Assembly: GCF_001077815.2 (NCBI RefSeq)
Contig: NZ_CP011310.1
Coordinates: 124,001 to 188,000, forward strand
Length of the DNA stretch: 64,000 nucleotides
Origin: Aurantiacibacter atlanticus
GTDB taxonomy: Bacteria > Pseudomonadota > Alphaproteobacteria > Sphingomonadales > Sphingomonadaceae
Direction: 5' to 3'
The position numbers and the translations under genes are program-made. Numbering within the stretch: position 1 is the first letter of the stretch; each line of letters opens with the position of its first letter. The notes beneath the pieces were generated by a model, which was not told where the DNA came from, did no database searches, and saw nothing but the letters and a program-made list of their open reading frames with translations. Of the stretch, positions 9,126 through 17,332 are shown piece by piece.

Positions 9126-9910
9126 TTGGGCGAACGGATTGGCGTTACGGATGAAGAGTGGGAATTAATCGAGCCGCTGCTGCCGCCGGAACGCGGTCGT
9201 GGCTGTCGCCCGGCGCAGCATAACCGGCCCTACTTCGAGGGCATGATGTGGATCGCGCGGACCGGGGCTCAGTGGCGGCATCTTCCCGACGAGTATGGCA
9301 AGTGGAACAGCGTGTTCAGACGCTATCGACGATGGGTTGCGACCGGAGTGTTTGATGCCATGCTCGAGACACTGGCCGAGCTGGCGGGCCGGGACACTTC
9401 CGCCGACATGATCGACAGCACGGTTGTCCGGGCACATCATTGTGCAGTCGGCATAAAAAGGGGACTCAGCAAAGAGAGGCGCTTGGCCGATCGCGAGGCG
9501 GCTTTTCCACCAAGCTCCACGCAAGATGCGACGCCAGAGGGCTACCGCTCGGCTTCGTGCTGACACCCGGACAGGCGCACGATGTGCAGGGCTTTGCTCC
9601 GCTGTTCCGCTTGATAACCGACCGGATCGAGGCTTTCCTGGCAGACCGGGGCTACGATGCCGATGCGATCCGCGATGAGATCGAGGCGGCAGGCGTCGAA
9701 GCTGTCATCCCGGCCAAAACCAACCGGCGCAATCCCGCCCCGCACGATCGTGCGAAATACAGGTGGCGCAATCAGATCGAGCGGCTGTTCAACAAGCTCA
9801 AGAACTGGCGAAGGATCGCAACCCGATACGACAAGACCAAGGAATCCTACCTCGGCTTCGTTGCGCTTGCTTCAGTCAAACTCTGGATACCCTTTGTCCA
9901 CGAAGCCTAA
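9126..9910 (+). CDS. IS5-family transposase made by -1 ribosomal frameshift
   Basis: The first frame (to 9563) carries an N-terminal helix-turn-helix-like domain (VTDEEWELIEPLLPP) and the first catalytic Asp (ADMIDSTVVRAHH). The second frame (to 9910) carries the second Asp (LADRGYDADAIRDE) and the catalytic Glu region (RWRNQIERLFNKLKNWRR), completing the DDE set. The frames join by slipping back one base on the A5 run near 9454-9458 (AAAAAGGGG). This gives a product reading GIK-KGTQQREALGRSRGG, as in relatives. GGAGG lies five bases before the TTG at 9126, so this start is preferred to the TTG at 9114. The stop codon TAA is completed by the duplicated target TA. Confidence 0.85.
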
Positions 9911-10429
9911 ATGCAGCTCTAGGGCACCGGCATTGTTTGTCTCCCACGCTGACATGGCCTCATCGGCTTGAGTTGCGCTGGTTACGGCAGGCAGATCTGC
10001 ATAAGCTGGGTTGTTGTTGCGCAGATCCCTGTAAGCGTCACGGCGAGGACCTGCTTGGATGTGTCCCCGGATTGGAACGAAATCGGGGTTTTGAAGGACC
10101 GAGCCATGGTATCGCCCCGTCGATGCAGTTTGGTCAAAAATGCGTGTAACAACCAGCTCGCCATTGCGCACCCTACTCGCAAAGCTTTCGGCCTCAAGAG
10201 GCGTAAGCTGATTGTAGGTCAGCTCAATTCTTACCTCCAGATCTTCATCGCGGCCGTAGAAATCGTCTGAAGGCAGCTTCTTCGATGTCGAATAGAAGGC
10301 TTGCAATGCTTTTAGGACACTGGACTTACCAGTGCCGTTCCCACCAATCAGCGCGGTGTGGGCACCGACATCAATCGCCACGTCTTTCAATGACCGGAAG
10401 TTCTGGACCCTGATCCGTTTCAACTGCAA
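9872..10429 (-). pseudogene. OLD-family ATPase/nuclease, 5' part (N-terminal ABC ATPase half)
   Basis: The first ~174 residues of the OLD protein: RIRVQNFRSLKDVAIDVG, then Walker A GGNGTGKSS (residues 29-37) and the start of the ATPase lobe. The genuine sequence ends at ALELHL, exactly at the TA duplication (9908-9909). Beyond that the frame runs into the right end of the IS and adds a short non-native tail before a stop at 9872. It has its original ATG at 10429, but the product lacks Walker B and the Toprim nuclease domain. It is divergent from the small WYL-like gene, with only 31 bp between the two starts. Confidence 0.85.
9891..9907 (-). repeat. Right terminal inverted repeat of the IS5-family element
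   Basis: Reads GGCTTCGTGGACAAAGG inward, one mismatch to the left end. It overlaps the last transposase codons and is followed by the TA copy at 9908-9909. Confidence 0.85.
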
Positions 10430-10460
10430 AGCTGTTCTCCGACTGGAAGTAGGAAGATTT

Positions 10461-10742
10461 ATGAATCAGACGATTATCAGTGCGATAGAAGAACGGCTAC
10501 TCCTGACCTTCGACTACAAGGGCAAAACGCGAGTAGTTGAACCCCACACTTACGGCCTTCAGCATAACGGGAATGAGAGCCTGAGCGCATGGCAGCTCTC
10601 TGGTGGGAGCGGGCAAGACTTTCGTCTCTATGTGTTCGACGAAAAGACGGCGGTCGAGGCGCAAAGCAAATCCTTTGAGTTCGAACGACCAGCCTACCAA
10701 CGAGGCGATCGACGTTTTTCTAAGATCTTCGCCGAGCTGTAG
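10461..10742 (+). CDS. Small WYL-domain-like protein, 93 aa
   Basis: The ATG at 10461 follows AGGAAGATTT; an upstream in-frame start at 10332 would overlap the divergent OLD gene and is rejected. The sequence fits a minimal WYL-type beta domain: ISAIEERLLLTFDYKGKTR, VEPHTYGLQ, ESLSAWQLSGG, then FRLYVFDEKT. WYL domains sense ligands, often nucleotides or nucleic acid, in regulators of CRISPR and other defense loci, but here there is no helix-turn-helix. Its divergent partner is the OLD nuclease gene, which hints at a link. The assignment is by pattern only, so moderate confidence. Confidence 0.6.
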   Translation: MNQTIISAIEERLLLTFDYKGKTRVVEPHTYGLQHNGNESLSAWQLSGGSGQDFRLYVFDEKTAVEAQSKSFEFERPAYQRGDRRFSKIFAEL

Positions 10743-10906
10743 TTGATGAGCCTGCCGATGAAGGCTGAATGTCGAATAACGGCTTCTTACTGTTTCATCC
10801 CTTGAATCGGACGGTCGGCAAACGGCCCAGAAGCAGTCAAGAAATTAGGCGGCCCGTCCTCGAAGAACGGACCGCCTGCCAAGGGGCCTAGACCTGTCAG
10901 GAGGGA

Positions 10907-12877
10907 TCAGGCAGCCTGCTCGGCAATCTCGTTATCGCCCTTATCTTCGCTGGCGAGTCCTTCTTCAGCATGGTCCAGAACCTCAGCGGTACCGAACCGC
11001 ATGATCGCGGGAATCCATGCTTGGGCCCGGTCCTTGACATCCGTGTCGCCAATGAAGTTGCCCGAGAAAATGCGCTCGGCAGCGCTTGCCAATTCAGCCT
11101 TCTTAGACCCGGTATACCGGGTCACCAGTTCGGGGCCGCCTGCTGCATCGAGCGCCTCGAGCGTCCGGGTCTTGGCTACGCGGTCGAAATAGTTCGCTGC
11201 GGTGGGACGCCACCAGTGTGCAGTCTCGATTTCAAGCAGAGATCCAAGCATTTCATGCAGTGGCACTGAACGTTCGCCCTCGCAGGCGAGGCTTGCGACC
11301 AGCGTGCGGGACATGACGTGGCCAAGCCAGGCCGAGCGAGCGTCGTCCGACAAAGCTCGAAATCTTTCAAACCGTTCGACATCATTCTCGCCCGATCGCC
11401 AGCTCTCGTCGAGTGATCCAGCAAACTCAGCCAGCGCAGCACTTGCCGGGGCATCCTTTGCTTCGAACCCTGTAACCGGGCCGGAAGCCACCGAGCCAAT
11501 AAGAGTTGATGCCTTCTTGGCACGCCAGTCGTGTCCGTCAGCATCGGCAAGCGTAAAGACCATGAAGTCGAGCGCGAGGGCCGGATCATTGGCCAGATGG
11601 ATCGCAAGGATGTCGCGGCGCTGCATGGCAAGCTCGTCGAGCAGGCGCTGTGAAAGCGCTCCGCCCTTGGGCGCTGCCGTTTCACTCTCCGATACCGCTT
11701 CAAGCGCACCTTCGCCTTCGGAAACAATCTCGGTCTCGGTGTAGAACTGCGGCACCAATGCCGGCTCGCCATTGCGCGAAAGGACGAGGAAGGCTCCTGC
11801 TTCAGCCTTCAGTTCATCAGCAAGCACCGGAGGTCGATCATTGAGCGTGCGCATGGAACGGTCGATTGCCACCAGTTCCTGTTCGGCCTTTGCTACCTCG
11901 TCCTCGTCGCTATCCTCGTCCTCGAGAACAGCGGCCACGCGGTCGTAGTCGGCTTCGAGTTCGCCAAGTTTCTGGGCTTCTTCCTCGGTCATTGGCGCGG
12001 GCTCGCATGGAAGGCGATTGAGGCCTTCGACGAGGTCATGGCTGACATAATTGCCAAGAGTAGGCCGCACCCAGGCAAGGCCATATTCCTGCGCCGTCTT
12101 CGACGCTGCTTGCTCCATGGCCTTGTGGGCAAGGTCCTCAAGCAGGGCGACATCGATCCAGCTTTCACTGGCATCATCGTCGAAGAGTTCGCGCTCGATA
12201 CGGCCACCTGCCGCAAGATAGGCATCGCGACCCACGAGAATGGCACGCGGGTCGGAGCCTCGCACAGTGGCATCGAGCACCATCCGGCGGATCGTGTCAG
12301 GCGTGATCTGATACCAGGCGTCCTGCAATTCGGCATAGACATGGGCTTGGCGCTCGACATCGGAGATTGCGCCATAGGCCTTGGCCATGTCGAGCGTGAT
12401 CGTGCCTTCCGCGAGAGCTTCGAAAACGCAGGGTGCGAGACCTGCAAGGCGCAGGCGCCCCTCCACAAAGCGGACGGTGAGACCAAACCGACGGGCGACG
12501 TCTTCAGGTGTTGCTCCTGCCTCGATAATCGCGGCAAAAGCCTGCGCCTCATCGGCCGGATTCATCGCAAGACGCTGAAAGTTCTCGGCGAGACTGACTT
12601 CGCGCACTTCGCTTTCCTCGCCTTCGATAACCAGGCAGGTCACTTCATGGCATTCGGGCAATGTGCCTTCTTCGGCGAGCGCCTGCAGCGCTGCGAGTCG
12701 GCGACCTCCAGCTTCGACTTCGAACTTTCCGCGTTTGCCTTTGCGCACAACAAGGTTTTGCAGCAGGCCGCGCGCTGCGATGTCTGCTCTTAATTGGAGG
12801 TCGGCAAGAACATCGCTCGACTTGCGAACGTTGCGCGGGCTGGGGACGAGCTTCTTCAATGCAATAGATTGGATCAT
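10907..12877 (-). CDS. ParB/RepB-family partition-type protein, 656 aa
   Basis: ATG at 12877 after AGGAGAAAAACC; the longer frame to 12973 adds 32 non-conserved residues. Residues 1-110 are a ParB N-terminal nuclease/CTPase-like domain with GGRRLAALQAL (57-67) and SLAENFQRLAMNPADEAQAF. A helix-turn-helix follows (TPEDVARRFGLTVRFVEGRLRLAGL). The C-terminal ~450 residues are acidic and helical, longer than in Spo0J/ParB of chromosomes (about 300) but common in such proteins of sphingomonad plasmids and integrative elements. No ParA gene is adjacent, so a classical partition role is doubtful; regulation or maintenance of the element is a reasonable guess. It is followed at close distance by the strawberry-notch gene in the same direction upstream. 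Confidence 0.82.
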   Translation of the reverse strand: MIQSIALKKLVPSPRNVRKSSDVLADLQLRADIAARGLLQNLVVRKGKRGKFEVEAGGRRLAALQALAEEGTLPECHEVTCLVIEGEESEVREVSLAENFQRLAMNPADEAQAFAAIIEAGATPEDVARRFGLTVRFVEGRLRLAGLAPCVFEALAEGTITLDMAKAYGAISDVERQAHVYAELQDAWYQITPDTIRRMVLDATVRGSDPRAILVGRDAYLAAGGRIERELFDDDASESWIDVALLEDLAHKAMEQAASKTAQEYGLAWVRPTLGNYVSHDLVEGLNRLPCEPAPMTEEEAQKLGELEADYDRVAAVLEDEDSDEDEVAKAEQELVAIDRSMRTLNDRPPVLADELKAEAGAFLVLSRNGEPALVPQFYTETEIVSEGEGALEAVSESETAAPKGGALSQRLLDELAMQRRDILAIHLANDPALALDFMVFTLADADGHDWRAKKASTLIGSVASGPVTGFEAKDAPASAALAEFAGSLDESWRSGENDVERFERFRALSDDARSAWLGHVMSRTLVASLACEGERSVPLHEMLGSLLEIETAHWWRPTAANYFDRVAKTRTLEALDAAGGPELVTRYTGSKKAELASAAERIFSGNFIGDTDVKDRAQAWIPAIMRFGTAEVLDHAEEGLASEDKGDNEIAEQAA

Positions 12878-12981
12878 GGTTTTTCTCCTGATGGGATGAA
12901 GGCGCATGTGACGATCACAAGGCCCACAAGCCGAAAGGGCTCTCTCCACTCTCATCTTTTGGTCCGGACCCATCCACGGGA

Positions 12982-14820
12982 TCAGGCTGCCAGTGCAGGC
13001 AGGACGGACGACGCCTTAGAAACCGGAACGAACAGCCGTGTGCGATACCTGATGATCTCGGTGAAGCAGCCCTTGGTCTTGTACCAGTCGAGCCGATCGG
13101 GCGCGTAGCCAGTGAGTTCGAGCCGTTGTTCGCTTCCGACCAGCGAGCGTTTGACCATGAGCGCGTCATGACTTGCGAGTGGCTGCGGAGTCCCGCTTGC
13201 AAGAACGAGCTTCCCGAGTTCGTCAGGTGCGGGACCGGTTACCGCGACTAGGCCAAAGGTTTCGGCGATCTTCGCAAGGTCGATGTCAAGGACTTCCCGG
13301 CCGATGATCGAGTGGCCGTCTTCAGCAACGAGCCGGGTGACGCGAACATGATCGCCGGGTAAGCGTTTCCACACTGGTAGCAAGAGTCCGGTGGCAAGAT
13401 GGACCCGCTCGGTGACGGATGAGTTCGCGGCCTGCTCTTCTTCGGTTCGCCAGGCTTTCGCGAACTCGGTCACGCCGATCTCTTCCCACAGGCTTTCACC
13501 GAGCGCGTCACACGTCCAGTTGGCCGATTTAAGCGGGCGCAGGAGCCGCCGGCGGTCAATCACAGCGCCATCATCCGCAATGAGCCGCCGGGCTGGAACT
13601 GAGAGTGCAATTTTGCCTGAGCGCGCATTGCGCAAGGGGATGGCATGCCGGGTTCCTATTTCGTGCATCCGGACGAGACGTTTAAAACGCAAGGGGCGAA
13701 GGTGCCGCTTCACTTCGAGCGAAACGAGGCGGGTTTCTGCGCCGGTGACAGGATCGGCACGCAGAAGTTCATCCCCAAGGACTTCGAAACTGTCGACGCG
13801 AACTGTTTCCAGACCAAGATCGAGGGATCCGGCTTCGCGAGCGGCCTCAATCCGCGCTTCGACCAGCCCCAGATATTCATCAAAGATGGCGTTCTGAAGC
13901 GCAATCGGCAGCGCGAGGATACGGTTCAGCCAACGCTGGACGTTCGGCAGGTTATCAGTCAGCCCGCCATCGGGATTCTCGAGACGGAGACCGGTGCGTA
14001 GGGCGAAGTCACCGAAGCTCGTGGCTTCAAGCTTTCCATCATAAAGCAGCTGGAACCAGCGGGTGAGCGCATCGCGGGCATAGTCGCTCTCGAGATTGTC
14101 AGCTGGATCGAACAGATTCTGACCCCCGGTTTGACGCTGCCCGCGCGTGAGGGCACCCAGAGCATCGAGTCTGCGCGCGATTGTCGAAATGAAGCGGCGT
14201 TCGCCCTTCACATCGGTCGTCACGGGGCGGAAGAGCGGAGACGATGCCTGGTTGGTACGGTTGGTCCGCCCTAGCCCCTGGATCGCGTTGTCAGCACGCC
14301 ATCCCGGCTCGAGCAGGAAATGCACACGGCGTTGCTGGTTCTGGCACCCGAGATCGGCATGGTAGGACCGCCCAGTCCCTCCTGCATCGGAAAAGACCAG
14401 AATACGCTTGATTCCTTCCATGAAGCTCTGCGCTTCAGCGACGTTGGCGCTCGGGCTTCGCCGTTCGACGCGCTGCTGGTGATCACGGCCGATAACAAGC
14501 CTTCGGGTCCTCCCTGTGACCTCGGCTACGGCTTCGGTCCCGAAATGCTCGATGATCGCATCGAGCGCGGTCGCAATCGGCGGCAGAGCACAAAGCTGTT
14601 CAACGAGAGCATCGCGCGCGGCAATAGCGCGCGCGCAAATGACAGGGTTGCCCTCGTCATCGTTCATCGCTTCTGACCGCAGATTGCCGTCCTCGTCGGT
14701 GAAGACCTGCATTAGGCGTACGGGAAAGCTCTTGGCGAGATAGTCGATTACATATTCTTTGCAGTCGCAGTTTATGTCGAGCGTCGCAGCCGGAGGCGCG
14801 GGATTGCGTTGGTTCGTCAT
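12982..14820 (-). CDS. C-terminal half of a strawberry-notch-type helicase/methyltransferase, re-started by the RIT repeat
   Basis: 613 residues from the ATG at 14820, with a helicase C-terminal lobe (RILVFSDAGGTGRSYHADL, then the motif VI-like AIQGLGRTNRTNQ) and the strawberry-notch C-terminal domain after it. The first 24 codons (MTNQRNPAPPAATLDIN...KEYV) and the ribosome binding site CTGGAGTAAAATC belong to the left inverted repeat of the RIT element, not to the original gene. From IDYLAKSFPVRLMQVF on it is native sequence. Joined to 18473-20952 it restores a 1,416-codon frame. This half lacks the Walker A and DEAH motifs, so it cannot be a helicase alone, but it may be translated. The flanking ParB-like gene starts 105 bp downstream. 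Confidence 0.82.
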   Translation of the reverse strand: MTNQRNPAPPAATLDINCDCKEYVIDYLAKSFPVRLMQVFTDEDGNLRSEAMNDDEGNPVICARAIAARDALVEQLCALPPIATALDAIIEHFGTEAVAEVTGRTRRLVIGRDHQQRVERRSPSANVAEAQSFMEGIKRILVFSDAGGTGRSYHADLGCQNQQRRVHFLLEPGWRADNAIQGLGRTNRTNQASSPLFRPVTTDVKGERRFISTIARRLDALGALTRGQRQTGGQNLFDPADNLESDYARDALTRWFQLLYDGKLEATSFGDFALRTGLRLENPDGGLTDNLPNVQRWLNRILALPIALQNAIFDEYLGLVEARIEAAREAGSLDLGLETVRVDSFEVLGDELLRADPVTGAETRLVSLEVKRHLRPLRFKRLVRMHEIGTRHAIPLRNARSGKIALSVPARRLIADDGAVIDRRRLLRPLKSANWTCDALGESLWEEIGVTEFAKAWRTEEEQAANSSVTERVHLATGLLLPVWKRLPGDHVRVTRLVAEDGHSIIGREVLDIDLAKIAETFGLVAVTGPAPDELGKLVLASGTPQPLASHDALMVKRSLVGSEQRLELTGYAPDRLDWYKTKGCFTEIIRYRTRLFVPVSKASSVLPALAA

Positions 14821-14839
14821 GATTTTACTCCAGATAATT
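14750..14839 (+). repeat. Left 90-bp inverted repeat of the RIT element
   Basis: Matches 18361-18450 in inverted orientation with mismatches only at 14752 and in the GCGTTGG/GCGTCGG position. On the minus strand it contains a ribosome binding site (CTGGAG), an ATG at 14820 and a 24-codon open frame leading outward into the interrupted gene. Confidence 0.92.
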
Positions 14840-14844
14840 ACCGG

Positions 14845-14870
14845 TCCTTCGACCTCAACATGTCGAAGGA
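14845..14870 (+). promoter_or_regulatory. Hairpin hiding the ribosome binding site of ritA
   Basis: TCCTTCGAC (14845-14853) and GTCGAAGGA (14862-14870) are perfect 9-bp inverted repeats with an 8-base loop. The 3' arm is the ribosome binding site of ritA (GAAGGA, seven bases before the ATG at 14877). In mRNA the hairpin would mask it. Many insertion sequences use such structures to keep read-through transcripts from making recombinase. It could also be a protein operator. Confidence 0.65.
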
Positions 14871-14876
14871 ACCACC

Positions 14877-16421
14877 ATGCCAACAAGATCATTTGTGTCG
14901 TTTCAGCCTGCACCAAGCAGGGTTGGAGAGCCGCCCAGTACTAACGCCCTATTCAGTGCATTCCTCTCCTCTCTGTCGGTTGAAGAGGGAACCGCCTGTG
15001 CGGTCCTGTACAGCGCAGCGATCCGCCATTTTCTGTGTTGGCTGGGACTACGCGGGATTGCGCTCGGGACGGTTGATGATCGCATCGTGCGCCGTTTTGA
15101 GCAGCATCGATGCCGGTGCCCAAGGTATTCAGCGCAAGCGACAGCCTACAAGGCCGATCTTGCGGCGCGTGTCAGGCGCTTTGTCCGGTTTCTCGAAGAC
15201 CAGGGTTACATCGACGTAGCCGATGGGATTTACGATCTCGGGCGTCATCTTGCTGACTATTCGCATATGATCGATGGCCTCCAACTCGCGAAGGGGGTGG
15301 CGCAAGCCTACCGTTCAGAGGCGGAGCACTTCGCGGCCTGGCTGCGGGTATCGCGATGTCCATGGACCGATGTCGATGACACGGTCACCAAACAGTATGC
15401 CGATCACGATTGTCGGTGCCCGGTTTTCCGCAAGCGCGGCAAGCTGACCACTTCCGGCAGGAAGCGACGGCGGCGTTGCACACGGCACTTCGTTGAGTTT
15501 CTTCGTGATCGGCGCGCCATCGCTCCGGTCGCGGTGAAGGTGGTCGAAGATCCGCAGGTCGCGGCATATGTCGGTTGGCTCAGGCAGGATCGAGGCGTGA
15601 CCGACGAGACGATCCGGCGATACCGGGCAGAGATTGAGCGGCTGATGCCCATGCTCGGCGCGCCGGCACAATGGGATGCTGCCACTCTGCGAGATGCGTT
15701 CGAGCGTCGCAGCAAGGAGATCCCGGGATCGGCTTCGCTGCTCGCCACGATCATGAGGAGCTATCTTCGGTTTCTTATTGGCCGAGGCCAATGCCGCCCA
15801 GCGCTGCTGCACGCAATGCCTTCCGTACGGAGATACCGGCTTTCGGCATTGCCGCGCTACATCGACCCGGCAACGATCGAGAGGATCATTGCAGCCTGCC
15901 CGACAGGTCGGCCGGTGGAAGTTCGGGATAAGGCGATCATTCTCCTGCTTGCCAGACTTGGCCTGCGAGCAGGAGATATTCGGGATATGCGTCTCGACGA
16001 TATCGATTGGCGATCCGGCCATCTGAAGGTCAAGGGCAAGACGCGTCGACCGGATCGTTTGCCATTGCCACAGGGTGTTGGCGACGCGATCCTGGCATAT
16101 CTTGCTGCGGCCCGCCCGACGGCCATCGAAGCGCACCTGTTCTTGCGTTCGCAAGCCCCGTTCCGGCCATTCAGTTCGTCAGCCGAGATCGCCGGCATCG
16201 TTGCACGCACACTCGAGCGCGGCGGGATCGAAGGTCTGCCGACCGGATCGCACATATTCCGGCATTCGCTTGCAACCAACATGCTGCGCTCTGGTGCAGG
16301 CCTGGAGTCCATCGGGACCATCCTGCGCCACAGCTCGCCCGAGACCACCGCCATTTACGCCAAGACCGATCTGCCGATGCTCTTGAAGATCGCACAACCC
16401 TGGCCCGGAGACCTGTCATGA
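14877..16421 (+). CDS. ritA: RIT tyrosine recombinase A
   Basis: A 514-residue site-specific recombinase. The C-terminal catalytic domain carries Arg364 (LGLRAGDI), His459-x-x-Arg462 (HIFRHSLATN), His485 (LRHSSPET) and the nucleophile Tyr494 (AIYAK), a complete R-HxxR-H-Y set. The N-terminal half holds two cysteine-containing segments (HRCRCPRY and HDCRCPVF) about 100 residues apart. These may be zinc knuckles of a duplicated SAM-like DNA-binding part. It is the first gene of the trio and the longest, as usual in RIT elements. Its ribosome binding site is in a hairpin. The stop TGA overlaps the ATG of ritB by four bases. The product should act at the inverted repeats together with its two partners. 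Confidence 0.9.
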   Translation: MPTRSFVSFQPAPSRVGEPPSTNALFSAFLSSLSVEEGTACAVLYSAAIRHFLCWLGLRGIALGTVDDRIVRRFEQHRCRCPRYSAQATAYKADLAARVRRFVRFLEDQGYIDVADGIYDLGRHLADYSHMIDGLQLAKGVAQAYRSEAEHFAAWLRVSRCPWTDVDDTVTKQYADHDCRCPVFRKRGKLTTSGRKRRRRCTRHFVEFLRDRRAIAPVAVKVVEDPQVAAYVGWLRQDRGVTDETIRRYRAEIERLMPMLGAPAQWDAATLRDAFERRSKEIPGSASLLATIMRSYLRFLIGRGQCRPALLHAMPSVRRYRLSALPRYIDPATIERIIAACPTGRPVEVRDKAIILLLARLGLRAGDIRDMRLDDIDWRSGHLKVKGKTRRPDRLPLPQGVGDAILAYLAAARPTAIEAHLFLRSQAPFRPFSSSAEIAGIVARTLERGGIEGLPTGSHIFRHSLATNMLRSGAGLESIGTILRHSSPETTAIYAKTDLPMLLKIAQPWPGDLS

Positions 16422-17332
16422 TAAACGCACAGATTTCGCGGTACGTCGCTTTGCATCGCAGCCTCGGTCGCAAATTTTTCGAGCAGGAGCGCCTGCTTCG
16501 CAAGTTCGGCACCTACGCGACTGGCTTCGGAGACAGCCACACCCGTATCGACCGCATCTACGACTGGTGCCGAGCGACGACTTCGCAGAACACCGCGCGG
16601 ACCGGCTTCACTTTCGTGCGCAACTTCTGCTTGTTTGCCCATGCCGAGGATCCAGCCAACCAGGTTCCGCCCGCCGGTGTGTTTGGCCGGGGGAAGCGTC
16701 CGCGACCAACGCCGCACATCATCCAACCGGAACAGGTCCGGGCGATCATGAAGGCGGCGCTCGATCTTCCGCCCAAGGGCATGATCAGTCCCTTCACCTA
16801 TCATTACCTGTTCGGTCTGCTGGCGGCGACCGGTCTGAGGATTTCCGAAGCTCTAGCACTACAGTGCGACGATCTGGTCGAAGACGGTCTGATCGTCCGC
16901 GACGGCAAGTTCGGCAAGCAGCGCCTAATCGCCTTGCAGCCATCAATCCGTCAGGCTCTCGAGGCCTATCTCGCAACCCGGGCAAGGCTCGGTGCCACGG
17001 GCAACGATCTGTTCGTGACGATCCGGGGAAGAGCACCCCATAAGGTCCGCGCCCACGTCGTGTTCGTCAGGCTGGCGCGACAGCTCGGATATCGTGGACC
17101 AACCGGGACTGCAGGTATGCGGCTTCACGATTTGCGGCATACCTTCGCCGTACGCTCGCTCGAGTCCTGCTCGCCGGACCGGGACGCCGTGACGCATCAC
17201 ATGGCCGCGCTCAGTGTCTATCTCGGTCACACCTCGGTCGCCAACACCTACTGGTATCTCGAAGCCACGCCAGTGCTGCTGCGCGACATCGCTGCCGCGA
17301 GCGAGGATCTGTATCTGGGAGAAGCGGCATGA
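16418..17332 (+). CDS. ritB: RIT tyrosine recombinase B
   Basis: 304 residues starting MINAQISRYVALHRSLGRKF at the ATG in the ATGA overlap with ritA; the longer open frame reaching back to 16007 is the other frame of ritA and is not used. Catalytic residues: Arg141 (TGLRISEAL), His237-x-x-Arg240 (HDLRHTFAV), His271 (LGHTSVAN) and Tyr280 (the second of two tyrosines in TYWYLEA, chosen by spacing). The N-terminal ~100 residues form the SAM-like DNA-binding domain. The stop overlaps ritC by four bases. Coupled translation should keep the three recombinases in balance. Confidence 0.9.
   Translation: MINAQISRYVALHRSLGRKFFEQERLLRKFGTYATGFGDSHTRIDRIYDWCRATTSQNTARTGFTFVRNFCLFAHAEDPANQVPPAGVFGRGKRPRPTPHIIQPEQVRAIMKAALDLPPKGMISPFTYHYLFGLLAATGLRISEALALQCDDLVEDGLIVRDGKFGKQRLIALQPSIRQALEAYLATRARLGATGNDLFVTIRGRAPHKVRAHVVFVRLARQLGYRGPTGTAGMRLHDLRHTFAVRSLESCSPDRDAVTHHMAALSVYLGHTSVANTYWYLEATPVLLRDIAAASEDLYLGEAA

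Larger units (their letters stand above)
8467..9907 (+). mobile_element. IS5-family insertion sequence (IS427-like) with a passenger gene
   Basis: A 1,441-bp element bounded by 17-bp inverted ends that differ at one base (GGTTTCGTGGACAAAGG on the left, GGCTTCGTGGACAAAGG read inward from the right). A TA is duplicated at 8465-8466 and 9908-9909. Excising the element restores the open frame of the OLD gene. The right part encodes a DDE transposase in two overlapping frames, typical of the IS427 group. The left part is unusual: the transposase starts about 650 bp from the left end instead of some 50 bp, and the space holds a complete lipoprotein gene. Group members are usually 0.8-0.9 kb. Confidence 0.88.

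Noticed and set aside
10907..12877. ParB-like gene as evidence for a plasmid origin
   Set aside because: No parA, repA or repABC is next to it, and the region ends in an integrase at a tRNA; an integrated element explains it better.
16007..16417. Upstream extension of the ritB frame
   Set aside because: Runs inside ritA in another frame; the ATGA overlap at 16418 gives a normal recombinase N-terminus.
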